Shown: one piece after another, positions 58,652 through 64,000 of the stretch
Position numbering within the stretch: the first letter of the stretch is position 1
How the letters are laid out: each line of letters begins with the position of its first letter
Assembly (NCBI GenBank): GCA_019775845.1
Contig: JADQAV010000009.1
Span: 1 to 64,000 of the forward strand
Source of the DNA: Myrmaecium sp. VS I D KN 1
Taxonomy: Eukaryota > Ascomycota > Dothideomycetes > Valsariales > Valsariaceae
DNA: 64,000 nt
Direction of reading: 5' to 3'
Notes under the pieces: model-generated
What the model was told of the DNA's origin: nothing
Database searches by the model: none
What the model saw: only the letters and a program-made list of their open reading frames with translations
Position numbers and translations under genes: made by a program

Positions 58652-59160
58652 TTGGGTTCGTTCGTGCGGGGCAAGTTCCCAAGGGAAGGGTTTTTTCAAT
58701 ACTTTCTCGAAAAGCGGAAAAGGGGATCTGTCTGACCTAGGGAGGGGGAAAGGGAGGATCTGGGTTCCATTTGGTCACCGCCAACCATGCAAAGATACCA
58801 AAAATGCAGTGTTTGCCTTATCAATTGCAAGTCACGGGTGGATTGGGGGGATCATCTTCAACGGGTCATTAGCACGGCGTTCTTGGGGGGTCTTTGTTTC
58901 TTGTTTTTGATCTTGCTTTTGGGGGGGTTGATGGTGAGATGATACATGATAGGAGGCTTTCGGGTCTAATTAATGTCGTCAGGTAGGCCTATGCTGGCTT
59001 ACGGGCTATGACTACCTCAGGATCTATCGAATTTAACATGTGCGATGTGATGGTGCAATAGGTTTATGTCCCAGGCGATCTCGCAAGGGCAAGGCGGTTC
59101 GACCAGACCGCGACTTGGGCGACTTGGGCTGGAGAATGGTGAGACATCCGGAGTTGACGT
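58652..59160. other. Intergenic after the NCBP3-like gene
   Basis: About 500 bp with no gene recognised; G-rich 3' region of the NCBP3-like gene. Confidence 0.5.
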
Positions 59161-59403
59161 CCGTCCCTATGCCGGCTACCAAGAGACTGGCGGCGGAGTG
59201 GGGACCGCACCCGATCTCGGGTCACTTTCGTCCGTTCTTTTCTGGAGTCCTCGGAGAAACGGCAGATTTTTACGGTCAACATCAACATACCGTTGGCATG
59301 TCTGGGGGGAGGTCGAGAACGTCGTGAACGCTTGCGTGTTCCTGGCCGGCGACGAGGCTGGCTTCATCATCGTGACACCGGGATCAACAAGGAACCTAAG
59401 TAG
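59161..59403 (+). pseudogene. Relic of a short-chain dehydrogenase/reductase gene
   Basis: Two SDR-like pieces lie close together in different frames. The first (about 59175-59215) reads ATKRLAAEWGPHPI, like the segment after the catalytic YxxxK. The second (about 59297-59373) reads WGEVENVVNACVFLAGDEAGF, the conserved C-terminal helix region. In intact SDRs they are about 70 residues apart; here about 35, so sequence has been lost as well as frame. No dinucleotide-binding TGxxxGxG segment is seen upstream. Confidence 0.45.
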
Positions 59404-59578
59404 ACGACGGCAGGCGAGTTTAGCACGGGGGCAGGTCAGATGCACGAGCAGACTGATGGACGGGTATCCGCTTGTTGAGAAATTTGATTTGCCTCCTGGA
59501 GGGATAAACTGGCACTATACATGTGAAGAGAAAAAGGAAACGGCACGAGAAATTTACATGTTGTACTCACCCACCGGG

Positions 59579-60317
59579 CTAGTTCATGTAATCGCTCCGC
59601 TCGTCGGGGTTGTAGATCAAGGCCTTCGGCCCCTTCTTGGTCTTGTCCTTGAAGTACATGTCCGGATAGACCTTCCGCTTCGTCGGCTCCGGCACGCCCT
59701 CCTCCTCCTCCTCCGCGATCAGCTCCTGGAACTTCTCGACCATGTCCTCCAGCTCCTCCTCGCCCTGCTTCCGGAACTGGGTGACCTTCTTGATGTTGCC
59801 GGCCGTGATCTCGTTGATCTCCTTGCCCTCCTCGCGCAGGCGCGCCAGCGTCCGCGCCGTCATCGCGAACCGCATGTCCTTCGGCCCGTCCACCAGCTCC
59901 AGGATGGCGGAGGGCGCCTGGTCCTCCTTCAGCGGCTCGATGCGGAGCACGCGCGTGTAACCGCCTGGCCGTTCCGCGTACCGTTCTCGAATGGGTCCGA
60001 AGAGCTTGGGCACCATCTCCGTTGGCCTCTGCAGATTCGAAACAATCAGCCTTTCTGATTCATGGTCGCGCAGTCAAAAAGATCGAGAGGCTCCTTCTTA
60101 CATAGAAAATTTGATGTGCCCTCCTCCTGCTCGCCTCGGTGTTCTTCTTGCCCAGGGTAATGAGCTTCTCCGCCAGCCGCTGCGCTTCCTTGGCCTTATG
60201 CCATGTCGTGGATATCGATTCGTGCTCGAAGAGCGATGTGACGAGGTTCCGGAGCAGAGCTTGCCGGTGCGAGGACTTGCGGCTCAAATGCCGGTACTTC
60301 TGCGCGCCTCCGGCCAT
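59579..60317 (-). CDS. MRPL8: Mitochondrial ribosomal protein bL17m
   Basis: Large-subunit protein of the mitochondrial ribosome, homologue of bacterial L17. Exon 1 is 60317-60102, the intron 60101-60029 (73 bp), exon 2 60028-59579; 221 residues. The bL17 core is intact: [40 protein letters not shown], then after the intron [22 protein letters not shown]. The C-terminal part (about 90 residues, [21 protein letters not shown] and on) is a fungal extension absent from bacterial L17. No clear cleaved presequence is visible; import of this family can use the basic N-terminus. Divergent from RNR1. Confidence 0.95.
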
Positions 60318-61205
60318 TGCGGAGGTCTAGGAGGAGGAACGGTGGGGGCCGATGGCAGGTTTGGGCGAGCACGACGGCGGCTGCGATGCCCGTGGCAGGT
60401 GATTGAGTGGTACCGCCGGGGTAGGTCCTCCGGTCGTTGTGATGGTGATTCGGAATTGAATTGGCGGACTAGAAGCCTTTCACCATACGGGCTATCTTGA
60501 GGTCCAGAATAGTACGGCGGGAATTCTCACAAGCCATGGTGCCAAGACTTTCCACGGCCAAACTCACGGCCCGGGATCGACAGTCGCTCAGCGGACCGCG
60601 GCTCCACGTCAATACCTACTTGGATAACTCTCGCGGCGGACACGCGCGGAAAGGCGGAATTACGGTGCTACTATGGAGTGTTGCGAGCGAACCGTGTCAC
60701 TAGCAAGTTACATCATGACGATATCGGAGTGACTCGATAGTATCATTCGATGAAGGACGATCGAGGCAAGATCAGCCTCGCCGGTGAGAATATGCTGTGG
60801 AGGCAGCGTAGTTGAGCTTCCTATAACCACATCTCGGCTGTATGCATTATTGATGCGACATGAAGAATAAGCCGTTATATCTGGTTAACAGAGGAACGAC
60901 CCCTTTTCCACGATGTTTGGTGGACGTTAGTTAAGTTTCATGCCATCATCTTCCCCAGCACTTCAACACAGCCGGAGCCTTCCAGCCCGAAATTGGAGCC
61001 TGGCGAGCCCCGCTTATCCTGCCACGGTCCGCCTCGGAGTCACGTGCTGATTATCAAATTGATCCGCGACCAACACGCTAGACGAAAGTCGCGTTGCGCG
61101 TTGGGATTCCCATTTATTTCCCAGCCAACCCTCCAAACAACCTTCCTCTTCCTTTCCTTCACCCCTCTCCAAGATACCCCCCTCCCTCCCAATTCACTCG
61201 CAAAC
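60318..61205. other. Divergent promoter between MRPL8 and RNR1
   Basis: 888 bp, no gene seen. CpG-rich pieces such as GTCGCGTTGCGCG at about 61089-61101 resemble, but do not match, the MCB box (ACGCGT) expected for an S-phase gene. The last 100 bp before RNR1 are pyrimidine-rich. Confidence 0.55.
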
Positions 61206-64000
61206 ATGTTCGTCTTCAAGCGTGGTATGTGTTCCTTCCCTCATCTCTGCTTCTGTCTACAACGCAACTGCTCATTCGTCTTCAAGATGGCCGCAAGGAG
61301 CGAGTGCAGTTCGACAAGATCACTGCCCGTGTCTCTAGGCTGTGTTACGGCTTGGACCCCGAGCACGTAGATGCTGCTGCTATCACACAGAAGGTCATCT
61401 CTGGTGTCTACCAGGGTGTGACCACTATCGAGCTCGACAACCTGGTAGGTCAAGAATTTTCCCTCTGCATCCCCCCAGCAACACCCCGCCGCCTGTACTG
61501 ACGTTGTCCCACCTGCAAGGCTGCCGAGACAGCTGCATATATGACAGTTACACACCCGGACTACGCCATTCTCGCAGCACGTATCGCTGTTTCCAATCTC
61601 CACAAGCAGACCAAGAAGCAATTCTCTGCTGTGATATCCGACCTCTACCACTATGTGAACCCGAAGAACCACAAGGCTCAGCCTATGATCTCCAAGGAGA
61701 TCTACGACATCGTCATGAAGTACCAGGAGGAGTTGAACTCCGCCATCGTCTACGACCGTGACTTTAACTACCAATACTTTGGTTTCAAGACGTTGGAGAG
61801 GTCATACCTGCTCCGGATCGACGGCAAGGTTGCCGAGCGTCCGCAGCATATGATCATGAGAGTGGCTGTGGGCATCCACGGAGATGACATTGAGAGTGCT
61901 ATTGAGACATACAACTTCATGTCCAACAAGTACTTCACGCACGCCTCGCCGACGCTGTTCAACGCCGGTACTCCTTCGCCACAGCTCGCATCCTGCTTCC
62001 TCATTGACATGAAGGACGACAGCATTGAGGGTATCTACGACACCCTGAAGACTTGTGCAATGATTTCAAAGACCGCTGGCGGTATTGGATTGAACGTGCA
62101 CCGCATTCGTGCGACCGGCTCTTACATTGGTGGTACCAACGGTACTTCGAACGGTCTTGTCCCCATGCTGCGGGTCTACAACAACACTGCCCGTTATGTG
62201 GACCAGGGTGGCAACAAGCGTCCCGGTGCTTTTGCCATCTACCTTGAGCCCTGGCACGCCGATGTGTTCTCCTTCCTTGACCTCCGTAAGAACCACGGTA
62301 AGGAGGAGGTTCGCGCCCGTGATTTGTTCTACGCCCTCTGGATTCCCGATTTGTTCATGAAGCGTGTCGAGCAAAACGGCGAGTGGACCCTCTTCTGCCC
62401 CAACGAGGCTCCCGGTCTGTCCGAGGTCTACGGCGAGGAGTTCGAGGAGCTTTACGAGCGTTACGTCCGCGAGGGTCGTGGCCGTGAGACTGTTCGTGCT
62501 CAGAAGCTTTGGTACGCCATCCTCGAGGCGCAGACCGAAACCGGAAACCCCTTCATGCTTTACAAGGATGCTTGCAACCGCAAGAGCAACCAGAAGAACC
62601 TGGGAACCATCAAGAGCTCCAACCTGTGCACTGAGATCATCGAGTACACTGCCCCCGATGAGGTTGCCGTGTGCAACCTGGCTTCGCTAGCTCTGCCTAC
62701 TTATGTCGACATGGCCCGGGGCGAGTTCGACTTCAAGAAGCTTCACGAGGTCACTCAGATCGTGACCCGCAACCTGAACAAGATCATCGAGAGGAACCAC
62801 TACCCCGTGCCTGAGGCCAGGAAGAGCAACTTCAGGCACCGGCCGATCGGTCTTGGTGTCCAGGGTCTCGCCGATGCCTTCCTTGCTTTGCGCCTGCCCT
62901 TCGACTCTCCAGAGGCTAAGAAGCTCAACATCCAGATCTTTGAGACCATCTACCATGCTGCCCTTACCGCCTCTTGCGACCTTGCTGCACAGCTCGGTCC
63001 CTACGAGACTTACGAGGGTTCTCCCGTGTCTCAGGGCATCCTCCAATACGACATGTGGGATGTCACGCCCACCGACCTGTGGGACTGGGATTCGCTGAAG
63101 GCCAAGATCGCTCAGCATGGTGTCCGCAACAGCTTGCTCGTTGCCCCCATGCCCACTGCCAGTACCAGTCAGATTCTTGGGTTCAACGAGTGCTTTGAGC
63201 CCTACACTTCCAACATCTACTCCCGCCGTGTTCTGGCTGGCGAGTTCCAGGTCGTCAACCCCTGGTTGCTGAAGGACCTTGTCGACATGGGCCTCTGGTC
63301 GGACAACATGAAGAACCGTATCATCGCTGAGGGTGGTAGCATCCAGCGTATCCCCAACATCCCCGATGACATCAAGGCTCTCTACAAGACCGTCTGGGAA
63401 ATCTCTCAGCGTACCATCGTCCAGATGGCAGCTGACCGTGGCGCCTTCATCGATCAGTCTCAGTCCCTCAACATTCATATGAAGGAGCCTACCATGGGCA
63501 AGATCACCAGCATGCACTTTGCGGGTTGGAAGCTGGGTCTCAAGACCGGCATGTACTACCTCCGTACCATGGCTGCGTCTGCACCCATCCAGTTCACTGT
63601 CGACCAGGAGGCTTTGAAGGTCGAGGATACCAACGTTGCTCGCAACCTTCCCAGAAAGCGCGCTTTTGGCTCTCCCGCCCCTTCCTCCGTCCCGCGTCCT
63701 ATGTACATGGCAAAGACGCCCAACGGCGTTAGCGAGTCTGCCAACGGTGTGCCTACGCCATCCACTACCCCTCCGCCGGCCTCCGAGCCGAAGCGCGTGG
63801 CTTCGCAGGCTCGGGACCCGTACGCGGCGCCCCCTTTCAAGGCCGATCCCGAGGAGGGCGAGAGCCCCAAGCTCTTGTCCACGGACCCTCACCCGGATCA
63901 GAATGGCCTGCCTGACGAGCAGCTTCCCGAGGCTGCCACCAAGCGTCAGGAAGAGGACAAGGACGACGACAGCAAGGACCGTGAGGGCGACATCTACGCC
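61206..64000 (+). CDS. RNR1: Ribonucleoside-diphosphate reductase large subunit (runs off right edge)
   Basis: Class Ia reductase R1 subunit, converts ribonucleoside diphosphates to deoxy forms. Exons: 61206-61224, 61287-61444, then 61520 to beyond 64000; 886 codons fall in the window. Exon 1 is only 19 nt (MFVFKR). The ATP cone follows ([19 protein letters not shown]). Active-site residues are in place: Cys218 in ASCFLIDM, Asn/Cys429/Glu in SNLCTEI, and the partner Cys in [23 protein letters not shown] and [12 protein letters not shown] match the substrate site. After [10 protein letters not shown] a Pro/Ser then Asp/Glu/Lys-rich linker of about 100 residues leads toward the C-terminal swinging CxxC tail, which is outside the window. 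The gene is expected to be induced in S phase and by DNA damage, but no canonical element is seen. Confidence 0.98.

Noticed and set aside
62687-63892. 401-codon open frame antisense to RNR1
   Set aside because: It is the mirror of a codon-biased exon; no family features, and the sense strand is certain.

Overview
The window is nuclear DNA of a filamentous ascomycete (Pezizomycotina). Evidence: GT-AG introns mostly 47-90 bp, several with a CTAAC-type branch point; a dispersed 5S rRNA gene between protein genes; and fungal-type orthologues (PBP1, BUD6, STS1, ECL1-like, DUF7918). The class cannot be fixed from sequence alone; Eurotiomycetes or Dothideomycetes would fit. Exon models below were worked out by hand from reading frame, splice signals and family conservation.

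Layout. Left arm (1-17.9 kb): an inositol/sugar transporter cut by the window edge (-), the ataxin-2 homologue PBP1 (-), the actin/formin regulator BUD6 (+), the retromer subunit VPS29 (-), alanine-glyoxylate aminotransferase AGX1 (+) and an AIM9-like mitochondrial APH-fold protein (+) whose frame is broken once. Middle (17.9-38.8 kb): about 21 kb holding one recognisable gene, a 160-codon ECL1-type life-span factor at 30816-31298. The flanks (about 13.0 kb and 7.5 kb) show only simple repeats, pyrimidine tracts and clusters of a TAGGTACCTA-like motif. They are not AT-rich, and no transposon, provirus or CRISPR array was recognised.

Right arm (38.8-64 kb) is compact: Elongator ELP1 (-), cytochrome oxidase subunit VIIc/COX8 (-), the exosome helicase MTR4 (+), the nuclear proteasome tether STS1 (+), a DUF7918 protein (+), an unknown 148-residue protein (-), an SPF45/RBM17-like splicing factor (+), a peroxisomal FMN-dependent 2-hydroxyacid oxidase (+), a 5S rRNA gene (+), an NCBP3-like cap-binding protein with ELFP repeats (+), an SDR relic, mitochondrial ribosomal protein bL17m (-) and the ribonucleotide reductase large subunit RNR1 (+), which runs off the right edge.

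Most of these are single-copy housekeeping genes. RNA metabolism is well represented (PBP1, ELP1, MTR4, SPF45-like, NCBP3-like), but this is not an operon and co-regulation cannot be claimed. The least explained parts are the gene-poor block around ECL1, the repeat-bearing NCBP3-like protein, the divergent but self-complementary 5S gene, the frame break in the AIM9-like gene and the stop-containing 3n intron candidate in the DUF7918 gene.
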